This document shows positions 1-7,406 of a DNA stretch of 64,000 nucleotides, in pieces. This DNA is from Methanomicrobiales archaeon HGW-Methanomicrobiales-1 (lineage in GTDB: Archaea > Halobacteriota > Methanomicrobia > Methanomicrobiales > Methanospirillaceae): assembly GCA_002839675.1 (NCBI GenBank), contig PGYM01000001.1:424683-488682 (forward strand). Reading direction: 5' to 3'. How positions within the stretch are numbered: position 1 is the stretch's first letter; each line of letters opens with the position of its first letter. The notes beneath the pieces are model-generated. The model ran no database searches and was not told where the DNA came from. It saw only the letters and a list, made by a program, of their open reading frames with translations. The translations under genes and the position numbers were made by a program.

Positions 1-14
1 GTCGCGTGGGTACA
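1..14 (+). repeat. Partial copy of the GTCGCGTGGGTACA repeat
   Basis: The first 14 bases of the window (gtcgcgtgggtaca) are identical to the core of the repeat units found about 44 kb away at 44500-44513 and 44528-44541. The left end is cut by the window edge, so the G-run that precedes the other copies cannot be seen. This shows the repeat is dispersed rather than confined to one locus. No function is assigned. Confidence 0.6.
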
Positions 15-16
15 GA

Positions 17-127
17 ATGATCAAAGGGGTGTCTTGCATACAATGCGATGAATGCCGGATCAAGGAGGCTCATAGCTTCATACAGGTGATGAGAAGCGGA
101 AAATCAGATGAGGCGTTTTGCGCGTAG
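17..127 (+). CDS. Possible 36-residue CxxCxxC mini-protein
   Basis: A short ATG-to-TAG frame follows directly on the repeat copy at the window edge. Its product would contain CIQCDEC near residues 7-13, a spacing that could bind metal, and ends in a lone Cys-Ala. There is no strong ribosome binding site, and the repeat itself supplies part of the upstream sequence. It may be the remnant of a longer gene or chance. I do not recognise it, and confidence is low. Confidence 0.15.
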   Translation: MIKGVSCIQCDECRIKEAHSFIQVMRSGKSDEAFCA

Positions 128-225
128 ATTTATCGCAATTTTAAAAAGAGGTGTCCGAAGAATGACGATATTTCCAGAATTATCAGAATAAACTTAATTT
201 TTTGTTTCCGCTAAAAAAAAGAGAA

Positions 226-951
226 TTACTTCCTTGCGATCGTCACATACCCCGAGTGACTCACCGAGGTGGACGGCCGGGTCCCCCGCTTGGACCGCGT
301 CATCTCCCGCTCGATCAGCTCATGAGTATGCACCTCACGGAACAGCGGGGTCGCTTCATCGACCACAATTGACATCTGCTCTATGAACGGGGTGTAACAC
401 GCGAGATACCCGCCTGAACGCAGCAGCGTGAACGCGTGCCGCACGTGCTCGGGCTGGATCTGGAGATCGAGGTGCACCACATCATAACTCCCTTCTGCTG
501 CAAGGAAATCTGCGGCAACTGCTTCCACATTGGTGAGTTTCGACTCGGTGATATTCTTCATCGCGAGCGTGGAGAACTCCGGCCGGACCTCATAGGTCTT
601 TACGGTATTAGCCACACCGCCAAAGTAGATCGCGGCAATCCCGCTGCCGGTGCCGGCATCGAGCACATCATCATTGTGGTTCATGCCGGTATATGCAATG
701 ACCAGCCCGATATCTTTCGGGAGCATCGGGGCGCCTGACCGCTTGCCATACGCGAAAAAATCGGTTGGACGTGGGATGCGGATGGTAAACTCTGCACCGC
801 TATGGGTGGTAATGATATCCCCGCCGGATTTACCGACAATGGATTCGAGCTCGATCTGGCCCTTGTCAGTACCGAGTTTTCCCGGCCCAGCCTTGACCCA
901 GAATTCCCTGCCCTCGCCTGCGAGCAGAACACGATCGCCCGGCTCAATCAT
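226..951 (-). CDS. trmI: tRNA (adenine-N1)-methyltransferase, TrmI/Trm61 family
   Basis: SAM-dependent methyltransferase of 241 residues, expected to make N1-methyladenosine (m1A57/58) in the T-loop of tRNA. The N-terminal part (about 1-70) is the small beta domain typical of TrmI. The Rossmann domain follows, with SAM motif I DAGTGSG at residues 98-104 and the acidic motif LDLQ near 160 at the place of the catalytic Asp. Its ATG overlaps the TGA of the upstream nac gene by 4 nt, so it is the last gene of an operon that also carries a DHH protein, a PUA protein and NAC, all linked to RNA or nascent chains. A T-run just downstream on the minus strand (212-220) is a plausible terminator. Confidence 0.9.
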   Translation of the reverse strand: MIEPGDRVLLAGEGREFWVKAGPGKLGTDKGQIELESIVGKSGGDIITTHSGAEFTIRIPRPTDFFAYGKRSGAPMLPKDIGLVIAYTGMNHNDDVLDAGTGSGIAAIYFGGVANTVKTYEVRPEFSTLAMKNITESKLTNVEAVAADFLAAEGSYDVVHLDLQIQPEHVRHAFTLLRSGGYLACYTPFIEQMSIVVDEATPLFREVHTHELIEREMTRSKRGTRPSTSVSHSGYVTIARK

Positions 952-1298
952 GAGCTGGAGAGGCGCATGATCGCTTCAGCGATATCGCCCTTGGTCGCCA
1001 CGAGAGCTTCTTTAGCCCTCTCTTCAGACACGTTTGCCGATGATGCCACCATCGTGATATCCTCTTTTGGGATCTCGGCTGTTGCCGGTTCGAACCGGAT
1101 ATCCCCGGTAACCTGGTACGTGGTGGATCCCTGCATGGTCATCGCAGACACTTCGGCTGAATCGAAGATGTAGTTGCCCTTTGGTGTCTTGATGATAATA
1201 CTCTGCACGTCTTCAATCGGCTCGACATTCATGCCGAGCTTCTTCATCATCGCCTTCATCTGGCGTGGATTGATATTTCCCGGAAGCATCTTTTTCAC
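948..1298 (-). CDS. nac: Nascent polypeptide-associated complex protein (alpha-NAC homologue)
   Basis: Archaeal NAC of 116 residues: a homodimer that binds the ribosome exit site and emerging chains. The first two thirds form the NAC beta-barrel domain. The last 40 residues (VSEERAKEALVATKGDIAEAIMRL) are the UBA-like domain found at the C-terminus of alpha-type NAC. The frame opens with GTG at 1298; an ATG three codons inside (1289) is an alternative start. The GTG lies inside the sequence TAGTGA, and the upstream PUA gene reads through this point by 86 nt in another frame. The downstream trmI gene overlaps by 4 nt. Translational coupling is likely across the whole operon. Confidence 0.92.
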   Translation of the reverse strand: MKKMLPGNINPRQMKAMMKKLGMNVEPIEDVQSIIIKTPKGNYIFDSAEVSAMTMQGSTTYQVTGDIRFEPATAEIPKEDITMVASSANVSEERAKEALVATKGDIAEAIMRLSSS

Positions 1299-1767
1299 TA
1301 CCCTGCCGTACTCTTACGGCTACTCCATAATTAAATGCAAGCATCTCTGTGCCTGAAACAACCGCAGCGCCGCAGGCAATCAGGCGATCTTCGCTTGCAA
1401 CGACCATGACGTCATCGCCCGCGCGGATTACCGGGTCGGCTGCGACCACGTGTTTTGCAAACGCATTCTTACCCTTTGCCACGAACTCTGCGACATCATC
1501 CTTGATGACTACCCGGTAGGCCGGGGCCGGCAGGCAGGCCTGGAGGCGTTTTGCGCCTTCGATGCCCAGCGTGAGCCTGCCGTCCGATGCCCGGACGGTT
1601 GCAAGGCGCACCCCGCCAAACCCGATCTGCCGGATACGCCCGGTGGTAGAGTAGATGAACTCGCAGCCTTCGGGAAAGAGTCCCGTTCCTGCCAGCCCGC
1701 CGAACTGGTGATCAGCGATTGCCTGAACCCGCCGCAGCGAACTGTTCTCCGAGTATCCTGTTGACAC
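1213..1767 (-). CDS. Stand-alone TGT_C2-PUA RNA-binding protein
   Basis: Protein of 184 residues from the GTG at 1767. Residues about 10-90 resemble the pre-PUA (TGT_C2) domain found at the C-terminus of archaeal tRNA-guanine transglycosylase and archaeosine synthase (RRVQAIADHQFGG, then the GRIRQI and LTLGIEGAKRL stretches). A PUA domain follows (YRVVIKDDVAEFVAKGKNAFAKHV to GVAVRVR). A role in binding structured tRNA or rRNA is inferred from the domains; no catalytic domain is present. The start overlaps the upstream DHH gene by 56 nt. The last 28 codons lie inside nac in a different frame and look unlike a normal PUA tail, which suggests a lost stop codon. The first ATG-type upstream frame is DHH coding sequence, so I chose the GTG. 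Confidence 0.75.
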   Translation of the reverse strand: MSTGYSENSSLRRVQAIADHQFGGLAGTGLFPEGCEFIYSTTGRIRQIGFGGVRLATVRASDGRLTLGIEGAKRLQACLPAPAYRVVIKDDVAEFVAKGKNAFAKHVVAADPVIRAGDDVMVVASEDRLIACGAAVVSGTEMLAFNYGVAVRVRQGSEKDASGKYQSTPDEGDDEEARHECRAD

Positions 1768-3112
1768 GAATAACAAACTCCTCTTCTGCTGATTTCGGGA
1801 TATACGCGCCCGCCGCGATCTTATGGCCCCCGCCCCCGCCGCCGTACTCTGCCGAAGCACAGTTGAGCGCCTGCTGGAGATCGACTCCCCGTTCCACCAC
1901 GCGTTCGGTAGTCCGCATGGACACCTTCGTGAGGTTGGTATCCTCGGGCACCTCGCACATGACCAGGATGGGGATGTTGCTGTTGAGCTTCGAGAGCGCC
2001 ATGCCGGCCCCGATACCGACAATCGTATCCGGGTAGCGCCCTCCCACGTGGAGATACTGGAGATTTTCGAGTTCTTTTACTCCCGTATCGATGATATACT
2101 CCAGCAGGTTGCGGATGATTGCCCGGTGGTTCTTCAGCATGTGCTCGGCTTCGCGGTAGGCAGTGCCGCGATCCCCGCGAAGAATCGCCCCCCCGATCTG
2201 GGGCTTGGACCAGCGCCCGCAGGCATTGAGCATGGTGGCATACTCCTGTGCATTGCGCAGCGGTGTGCGGGGAGTTTCATCCGGGAACCCGTAGGTTTCG
2301 GCAAAGAGCCGGTCCAACGTATCCCCGTTTGCGATCAGCTGCTCGGCAAGAGCGGAGATGATCGTCCGTTTCTCCTCCTGCGAGATCTCTTCCCAGACAT
2401 ACCAGCGCCGGCTTTCCGTCTGTTGCTGAATGCCGAGTTTCTTTAAGAACTGGCGGGCGCCTTCGGGATTGTTGCTGATACCCTTGATGAACGGATCGTC
2501 ATTGTAGGCAAGCGACAAGTGCACCGGGCGCGTGGCGGTGCCGTAGCAGTTGAGATCCTTTTTGCGCACCTCAACGTTCTTGTGGCGCACCCCGTCTTCG
2601 ACAATGATGTCACGCGCTGGGCCGACAAGCCCGCACTTTTCCCGGGCCATCATGTCGCCAACGTTCCCCACAATCGCGAGCTTGGCGAGATCGGTGTTGG
2701 CCGGGTCCAGCTGCTTTGCGATCAGGTACGAAACCCCGGCAGCGCTCATCCGTTCATGGCCGTAAGGCAGGCAGTTCACCTGCGTATACTCCCGTTCGCA
2801 GGGCTGGCTCACGTGGTGGTCCACGATGAGGACCTCTTTTTCCGTAAAACCGCGTTCGAGAAACAGGTTCTGCTGACCTGCACCAAGATCGGAAAAGACC
2901 TTGAGCGTGTTGTCCGAAGGCACCTGCGGCATGGTCAGCGGCTCGAGTTGCCGGACAAACACCGATTTGACATTAATTCCCTGTCGTGAGATAGCCTGCG
3001 AGAGGATCGCCTCGCACGAGATACCGTCAGCGTCGATGTGCGAGATGATGGTAATCCCGGGCGCATCCGCGATCTGCTCTGCGGCTGCTTTCACATCATC
3101 GCAAAAACCCAT
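1712..3112 (-). CDS. DHH-family phosphoesterase, archaeal RecJ-like
   Basis: 466 residues with the motifs of the DHH superfamily: HIDADG at 25-30, DLGAG at 75-79, DHH at 98-100, a GNVGDM stretch near 150, and the DHHA1 glycine-rich motif (GGGGGGHKIAAG) at about 424-435. These residues bind two metal ions and substrate in RecJ nucleases and related phosphodiesterases. Archaeal homologues include the RecJ-like exonucleases found with the replication helicase (GAN), but several other archaeal DHH proteins act on RNA or nucleotides. The operon with a PUA protein, NAC and a tRNA methyltransferase favours an RNA role here, which is an inference. It is transcribed divergently from nnr across 51 bp. 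Confidence 0.85.
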   Translation of the reverse strand: MGFCDDVKAAAEQIADAPGITIISHIDADGISCEAILSQAISRQGINVKSVFVRQLEPLTMPQVPSDNTLKVFSDLGAGQQNLFLERGFTEKEVLIVDHHVSQPCEREYTQVNCLPYGHERMSAAGVSYLIAKQLDPANTDLAKLAIVGNVGDMMAREKCGLVGPARDIIVEDGVRHKNVEVRKKDLNCYGTATRPVHLSLAYNDDPFIKGISNNPEGARQFLKKLGIQQQTESRRWYVWEEISQEEKRTIISALAEQLIANGDTLDRLFAETYGFPDETPRTPLRNAQEYATMLNACGRWSKPQIGGAILRGDRGTAYREAEHMLKNHRAIIRNLLEYIIDTGVKELENLQYLHVGGRYPDTIVGIGAGMALSKLNSNIPILVMCEVPEDTNLTKVSMRTTERVVERGVDLQQALNCASAEYGGGGGGHKIAAGAYIPKSAEEEFVIRVNRILGEQFAAAGSGNR

Positions 3113-3163
3113 TGCATATTATTAGGGACTACCTACACATGAATTGTACGGGAAAGCAGGAAT

Positions 3164-4573
3164 ATGAAGCCGTTTACGTTCGATGGGTATCCGGAGGAAG
3201 GCATCACCAGCCCGGCCCGGATGCGTGCGGTGGATAAAAATGCCATTGCGCTCGGGGTTACGGAGCTCCAGCTGATGGAGAGTGCCGGTCGGGCGCTTGC
3301 GGAGATGGTCCGTGCCACCTCGCCTGCCCGGGTGCTCGTGCTCTGCGGGAAAGGCAACAATGGCGGGGACGGGATGGTTGCTGCCCGGCACCTCCAGCAC
3401 GGGGTCGATACCGATGTCTGTTATCTTGATAATGGGAAGCGGAGCGCTGCCTGCGAGCACCAGCTTGCCGCACTGAAACATTCCCGGGTCGGCATGCACC
3501 CGTTCACCTGCCGGGACGATCTTGATGCTTTATGCTCCCTGTTTGACAAGGCTGATGTGATTGTCGATGCCCTGCTGGGTATCGGTGCATCCGGGGAACT
3601 CCAGGAACCCTTGAAGACCTGCGTTGATCTGGCGAATGCATCGCACGCGAAGATTATCGCCGCTGATGTGCCGACGCCGGGCATGCGGGCAGATCGGATC
3701 TGCGCTTTCCACCGGGCAAAGGTTGCAGGTTCAACCGTGATCGATATCGGCATTCCTATTGAAGCCGAGTGTTTTGTGGGGCCCGGTGATCTTACACTCC
3801 TTCAGCCCCGTAAGGATAAGGCGCACAAAGGAGTCGGAGGTGAAGTGCTGGTGATTGGTGGCGGGCCGTACCAGGGGGCTCCCTATCTTGCCGGTCTCGG
3901 GGCATTGCGGGCCGGTGCCGATATCGTCCGGATCGCGTCGCCGGTCTTTGAACCGGTGCCCGACCTGATCTTCGAACGGCTCGATGGAAAAAAGATTGGC
4001 GAGGAGCATATAGAACGCCTTATCGCCCTTGCGGAGCGGGCGGATGTGGTGGTCTGCGGCAACGGGCTAGGAACGGAGAGCCACGCAGTTGTAACGGCCA
4101 TTGCCCCGCACTGCAAACGTGCGGTCTTTGATGCAGAAGCCCTCCGGCTCCCGCTGCCAGCTGCGAAGGGAGAGACGATCTATACTCCGCATGCCGGAGA
4201 ATTTACCCGGATAACCGGCAAGACCCTGCCCGCTGATACGATCGGGCGTGCGACTATTGCCCGAAGTGCAGGAATCAGGGGCACGGTGCTGCTCAAGGGC
4301 CACATCGATGTGATCACGGATGGCACGCAGGTGCGGTTCAACCGGACCGGCAACCCTGCGATGACGGTGGGAGGAACGGGCGATGTGCTGGCAGGCATTG
4401 CCGGTGCCCTGCTCTGTCACCTGCCCGCGTTCGATGCTGCCTGTATAGCCGCGTACGTGAACGGCAGGGCCGGCGAACGGGTGGCAGCGGAACGCGGGGG
4501 CGGGATGCTGGCATCGGATCTCGTGGACCGGATCCCGGCGGAATTATTCAAAAATAGCACACAGGCAGAGTGA
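3164..4573 (+). CDS. nnr: Bifunctional NAD(P)H-hydrate epimerase / ADP-dependent dehydratase
   Basis: Repairs hydrated NADH and NADPH. The 469-residue protein has the usual two domains. Residues about 1-215 form the YjeF_N epimerase, with the GKGNNGGDG loop near residues 62-70 and an IVDALLG motif. Residues about 225-460 form the ribokinase-like dehydratase, with VIGGGPYQGAP at the start and the nucleotide-binding GGTGDVLAG at about 403-411. Length and order match archaeal and bacterial fused forms. The ATG at 3164 is preceded by GCAGGAAT as a weak ribosome binding site, and the moaC start lies 4 nt past its stop codon, so the two are probably cotranscribed. Confidence 0.95.
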   Translation: MKPFTFDGYPEEGITSPARMRAVDKNAIALGVTELQLMESAGRALAEMVRATSPARVLVLCGKGNNGGDGMVAARHLQHGVDTDVCYLDNGKRSAACEHQLAALKHSRVGMHPFTCRDDLDALCSLFDKADVIVDALLGIGASGELQEPLKTCVDLANASHAKIIAADVPTPGMRADRICAFHRAKVAGSTVIDIGIPIEAECFVGPGDLTLLQPRKDKAHKGVGGEVLVIGGGPYQGAPYLAGLGALRAGADIVRIASPVFEPVPDLIFERLDGKKIGEEHIERLIALAERADVVVCGNGLGTESHAVVTAIAPHCKRAVFDAEALRLPLPAAKGETIYTPHAGEFTRITGKTLPADTIGRATIARSAGIRGTVLLKGHIDVITDGTQVRFNRTGNPAMTVGGTGDVLAGIAGALLCHLPAFDAACIAAYVNGRAGERVAAERGGGMLASDLVDRIPAELFKNSTQAE

Positions 4574-4577
4574 GTTC

Positions 4578-5045
4578 ATGGTCGAGTTTACCCATATTCA
4601 GGACGACAAGGCACAGATGGTGGATATCAGCGGCAAGGGCGATGTGGTGCGGGAAGCCGTGGCAGCCGGCAAGATTTACCTGCGGCCGGTCACGCTTGGT
4701 GCAATTCGCGAGGGGACAGTTGTCAAGGGCAATGTGCTCGCTACTGCCCGGGTGGCAGCGACGCTTGCGGTGAAGAACACGCCGAACCTGATCCCGATGT
4801 GCCATTCCATTCCTATCAGTGCGATTTCTGTGGATTTCTCTGACGGGGATGGGTTCATTGAGGCCAGTGTGCGGGTGAAATGTACCGGAAAGACCGGGGT
4901 TGAGATGGAGGCGCTGACGGGGGTGTCTGTCGCTTTGCTCACCATATGGGACATGGTGAAGTCTGCGGAGAAGGATGCGGACGGGCAGTACCCGGTCACC
5001 CGGATTGAGGATATCCGGGTGATTGAGAAGAAGAAGGGGAAGTGA
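4578..5045 (+). CDS. moaC: Cyclic pyranopterin monophosphate synthase MoaC
   Basis: 155 residues, the usual MoaC length. It converts 3',8-cyclo-7,8-dihydro-GTP to cyclic pyranopterin monophosphate in molybdopterin synthesis, the cofactor needed by formylmethanofuran and formate dehydrogenases in methanogens. Diagnostic stretches are MVDISGKGDVVREAVA near the start, NLIPMCHSIPI at about 72-82 and VEMEALTGVSVALLTIWDM at about 111-129, which carry the active-site His and the conserved Met-Glu-Ala. It starts 4 nt after nnr. No RBS stands out, which suggests reinitiation from nnr. Confidence 0.96.
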   Translation: MVEFTHIQDDKAQMVDISGKGDVVREAVAAGKIYLRPVTLGAIREGTVVKGNVLATARVAATLAVKNTPNLIPMCHSIPISAISVDFSDGDGFIEASVRVKCTGKTGVEMEALTGVSVALLTIWDMVKSAEKDADGQYPVTRIEDIRVIEKKKGK

Positions 5046-5093
5046 AATTTTCTTTTAATATCTGGAATTAGAGACTTCTCTTAATAGTCGATG

Positions 5094-5193
5094 ATGGGGG
5101 TTGAGACCCCCATGCCCCCTCCTATTGCGATGTAGGCCGCCGCCCCCGAAGGGGCTCCCCCGCGGCGGTTCAGGGACTAGTTCTCTTTTTTTT
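5094..5193. repeat. Double palindrome followed by a T-run
   Basis: Two strong inverted repeats follow moaC. The first is a perfect 8-bp stem with a 4-base loop at 5094-5113 (atgggggt / acccccat). The second is a GC-rich structure at 5137-5168 with outer arms ccgccg (5137-5142) and cggcgg (5163-5168) and an inner cccc-gaa-gggg hairpin. A run of T residues at 5186-5193 comes next. The arrangement could end the nnr-moaC transcript, or be a REP-like palindromic repeat. The rest of 5046-5339 holds no gene I can support. Confidence 0.6.
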
Positions 5194-5339
5194 AATTCCA
5201 TCTGGCCAGCAATGCATCAATTACCACTTTACCCCGATTTTTATGTGATGGACTGTGGTAACGAATCATGGTGTGAAGCACAGGTTAATTTCCTAAAAAG
5301 GACAAATGGTACATTCAGACCAAAAAGGAGAATATAACC

Positions 5340-5615
5340 ATGGCTAAGAACTCCGAACCTCTTACCGAGAAAGTCCTCGTTTCTACGGATACCAAACAAA
5401 CCCTGATGTCCATCAGGGAGCCGGGGGAACGGTATGGTGATGTGATCGGCCGGGTGTTGCAGGACCGGAAGCGTCATGATTTCATTGCACATCTGGATAA
5501 GATTGCCGAGGAAGGAGAATTCGTCCCGCTCGACAGCGATCCCGAATACGCGAGCCTGAAAAAAGAGATGCGCCGTGAGAGTAAACATCGACAAGCGGGC
5601 GCTGCAGTACGTTAA
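5340..5615 (+). CDS. Antitoxin of a RelE-type toxin-antitoxin pair
   Basis: 91-residue protein read from the ATG at 5340, with GGAGAATATAACC in front as a weak ribosome binding site. The N-terminal half (EKVLVSTDTKQTLMSIREPGERYGDVIGRVL) resembles short archaeal antitoxins that bind DNA as a dimer through an N-terminal beta strand. The acidic middle and basic C-terminus would wrap the toxin. It overlaps the start of the following RelE-like gene by 41 nt, a normal arrangement for such pairs. The family assignment rests on context and general features rather than on a motif I can name with certainty. Confidence 0.7.
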   Translation: MAKNSEPLTEKVLVSTDTKQTLMSIREPGERYGDVIGRVLQDRKRHDFIAHLDKIAEEGEFVPLDSDPEYASLKKEMRRESKHRQAGAAVR

Positions 5616-5841
5616 CGGTTTGCCGGAGAAGGATCGCAGGATTGTCAAGCAGCATCTGCTGAAACTTGAAGATCCTTATACTGCCCCGGATGTGGAGTTG
5701 TTGCAGAACGGTCACTGCCGGATGCATATCGCCCATACCTACACCGCATTCTTCGATGTCCTGCCCGGGAGCATTGTCAATATTCTCGAAGTGATGACAA
5801 TCGAGGAAGCACATAAGCGGTACAAGCGGTTCGGGAAGTAA
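5575..5841 (+). CDS. RelE/ParE-family toxin
   Basis: 88-residue protein with the layout of RelE-family mRNA interferases: an alpha-helical start (KRALQYVNGLPEKDRRIVKQHLLKL), then beta strands with GHCRMHIAHTYTAFFDV and NILEVMTIEEAHKRYKRF at the end. In the RelE fold the basic and aromatic residues of the last strands contact mRNA in the ribosomal A site. Arg is kept in the central strand (CRMHI) and near the C-terminus. Start and overlap with the antitoxin indicate coupled translation. The toxin appears complete. Whether it acts on ribosomes (RelE) or gyrase (ParE) cannot be decided from sequence. Confidence 0.8.
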   Translation: MRVNIDKRALQYVNGLPEKDRRIVKQHLLKLEDPYTAPDVELLQNGHCRMHIAHTYTAFFDVLPGSIVNILEVMTIEEAHKRYKRFGK

Positions 5842-6070
5842 CCGGTGGGGGGTAGGGCCCTGTCTTGCCAAAGATGGGTAGGGTCCCCCTTTATGCTGAT
5901 AGGGGGGGTTGGGGTCAAAATATTTTCAAATGAAGGAGTGGTCAGGCACCTCCCCCCCTTTTTTTAGACGGGAGGGTTACCTTTGTGCAAATAGGGGGAC
6001 CCTCCCCTCTCTTATTCCGGACGGGGGGTACGTACCCTTCCGGACATCTAATGGCTGAAAAAATTAATTT
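5842..6070. repeat. G/C-run rich spacer with an 11-bp inverted repeat
   Basis: This spacer between the toxin and a minus-strand gene has many runs of G or C. The 11-base segment agggtccccct at 5880-5890 is perfectly inverted at 5993-6003 (agggggaccct), 102 nt apart. A short palindrome ggggtacgtacccc-like stretch lies near 6025-6038. No open frame is convincing. The G-runs recall the repeats at 44252-44559, but the cores differ. Confidence 0.4.
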
Positions 6071-6595
6071 CTATATTTTTGTGTAAGATCTTCCTTCAGA
6101 CCCAATCAATTGATTGTTAGAAATTTTATAATGGTAGGGAAGAATGCAATGATCTCCATCATAAAGAGTAATGGTACTAGGGCAGAATTCCACTGTATTT
6201 CCGTTGACACTAAATTTTTTTCCTTTTTCTGGACTTCCATACCCCAAGTAATTAATGTATGTTCCATCGGAATTTAAAATTATATAAATCTTGGAATCAG
6301 CATCATTCACATATTTTCCAGCAATACTTACATTCATTATTGGTGCAAGTATTCCACTTGCGTAAAGTGCGACAATCAATAAAACTAAAATCGCTCCCCC
6401 AACAATCAGCATATTATTTCTTCGTGTTTTTTCCGGATTTTCCGGTATAGTATTTTTTTGTGATTGGGATATGGTCGGGGCATTATCCGTTTTGATAAGT
6501 GATGCTCCGCATTTCCCACAAAATTGGTTTTTCACCGTATTGGGGGTTCCACATTTCGTACAAAAATCAGTAACCCCTTCATCTGGCATGTGCAA
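6071..6595 (-). CDS. Zinc-ribbon membrane protein of unknown function
   Basis: 174-residue protein. An N-terminal zinc ribbon (DFCTKCGTPN...FCGKCGASL, residues about 10-34) is followed by a polar linker, one transmembrane segment near residues 63-83 (MLIVGGAILVLLIVALYASG) and an extracytoplasmic domain of about 85 residues with repeated short beta strands (GKYVNDADSKIYIILNSDGTY). This cytoplasmic zinc ribbon plus one helix plus outer domain is common in methanogen proteins of unknown role. The gene is clearly richer in A and T than its neighbours, which may point to recent acquisition. Confidence 0.7.
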   Translation of the reverse strand: MHMPDEGVTDFCTKCGTPNTVKNQFCGKCGASLIKTDNAPTISQSQKNTIPENPEKTRRNNMLIVGGAILVLLIVALYASGILAPIMNVSIAGKYVNDADSKIYIILNSDGTYINYLGYGSPEKGKKFSVNGNTVEFCPSTITLYDGDHCILPYHYKISNNQLIGSEGRSYTKI

Positions 6596-6784
6596 TGATA
6601 ATATTGGGATTAAGATATAATCTTTGAATTGAATTTCATACCTTTTCTAAAATTTATGAAAATCCGTATGACCCGGATGCCACAGCGCTTTAATATCCGT
6701 CCACCCTATCTATACAGGCATACGGGATCCGTCCCGATGAAAAGGAATGTAGCTCAGTAATGAGCCGAACCTTAGGTGATTACC

Positions 6785-7375
6785 ATGGTAAAATCGATGT
6801 ACGCCTTCGTAAGGGAGGCATGGAAAGTACCCGCAAAGAGTGGAGTGAAAGAACTCCTCTGGAACCGCATGCAGGAATGGCGCCGTGAAGGCAGCGTTGT
6901 CCGCGTTGAGCGCCCGACCCGTATCGACCGCGCCCGCACCCTCGGCTACAAGGCCAAGCAGGGTATTGCCGTCTGCCGTGTCCAGGTCCGCCGTGGTGGC
7001 CGCAGGGCATCAAGGTATGTCCGTGCACGCCGCACAGCAGCAATGGGCAAGAACAGCAAGACAATGGGAAAGAGCATCCAGCGTATTGCAGAAGAGCGCG
7101 CGTCTAAGAAATTCCCCAACATGGAAGTGCTGAACTCCTACTGGGTAGGACAGGACGGGAAGCTCAAATACTACGAAGTCATCATGGTTGACGGTCACCA
7201 CCCCTCGATCCGTGCCGACAAGAACCTTGCATGGATGGCAAATGCCACCCACCGCGGTCGTGCAGAGCGCGGAAAGACCTCAGCCGGTCGCAAGGGTCGT
7301 GGTATGAGGTGCAAGGGTATCGGAACCGAAAAATGCCGGCCGAGCATCCGTTCCAACGCGAACCAGGGCAAATAA
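6785..7375 (+). CDS. rpl15e: 50S ribosomal protein L15e
   Basis: 196 residues, a close match in length and composition to archaeal L15e. It begins [14 protein letters not shown] and is very basic, with the typical NKNL-like [31 protein letters not shown]-terminal region. The ATG at 6785 is chosen over an in-frame GTG at 6776 because the family starts with MxKSMY and because AGGTGAT at 6774-6780 is placed as its ribosome binding site. It heads the run of translation and RNA-processing genes up to prefoldin. An AT-rich box near 6690 (tttaatatcc) could be its TATA element. Confidence 0.96.
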   Translation: MVKSMYAFVREAWKVPAKSGVKELLWNRMQEWRREGSVVRVERPTRIDRARTLGYKAKQGIAVCRVQVRRGGRRASRYVRARRTAAMGKNSKTMGKSIQRIAEERASKKFPNMEVLNSYWVGQDGKLKYYEVIMVDGHHPSIRADKNLAWMANATHRGRAERGKTSAGRKGRGMRCKGIGTEKCRPSIRSNANQGK

Positions 7376-7406
7376 TCTTATCCTCTTTTTACGCAAAGGT
7401 ATCTTC

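Noticed and set aside
1823-2446. 207-residue plus-strand frame opposite the RecJ-like gene
   Set aside because: Shadow frame; the minus-strand DHH protein has all motifs in order.
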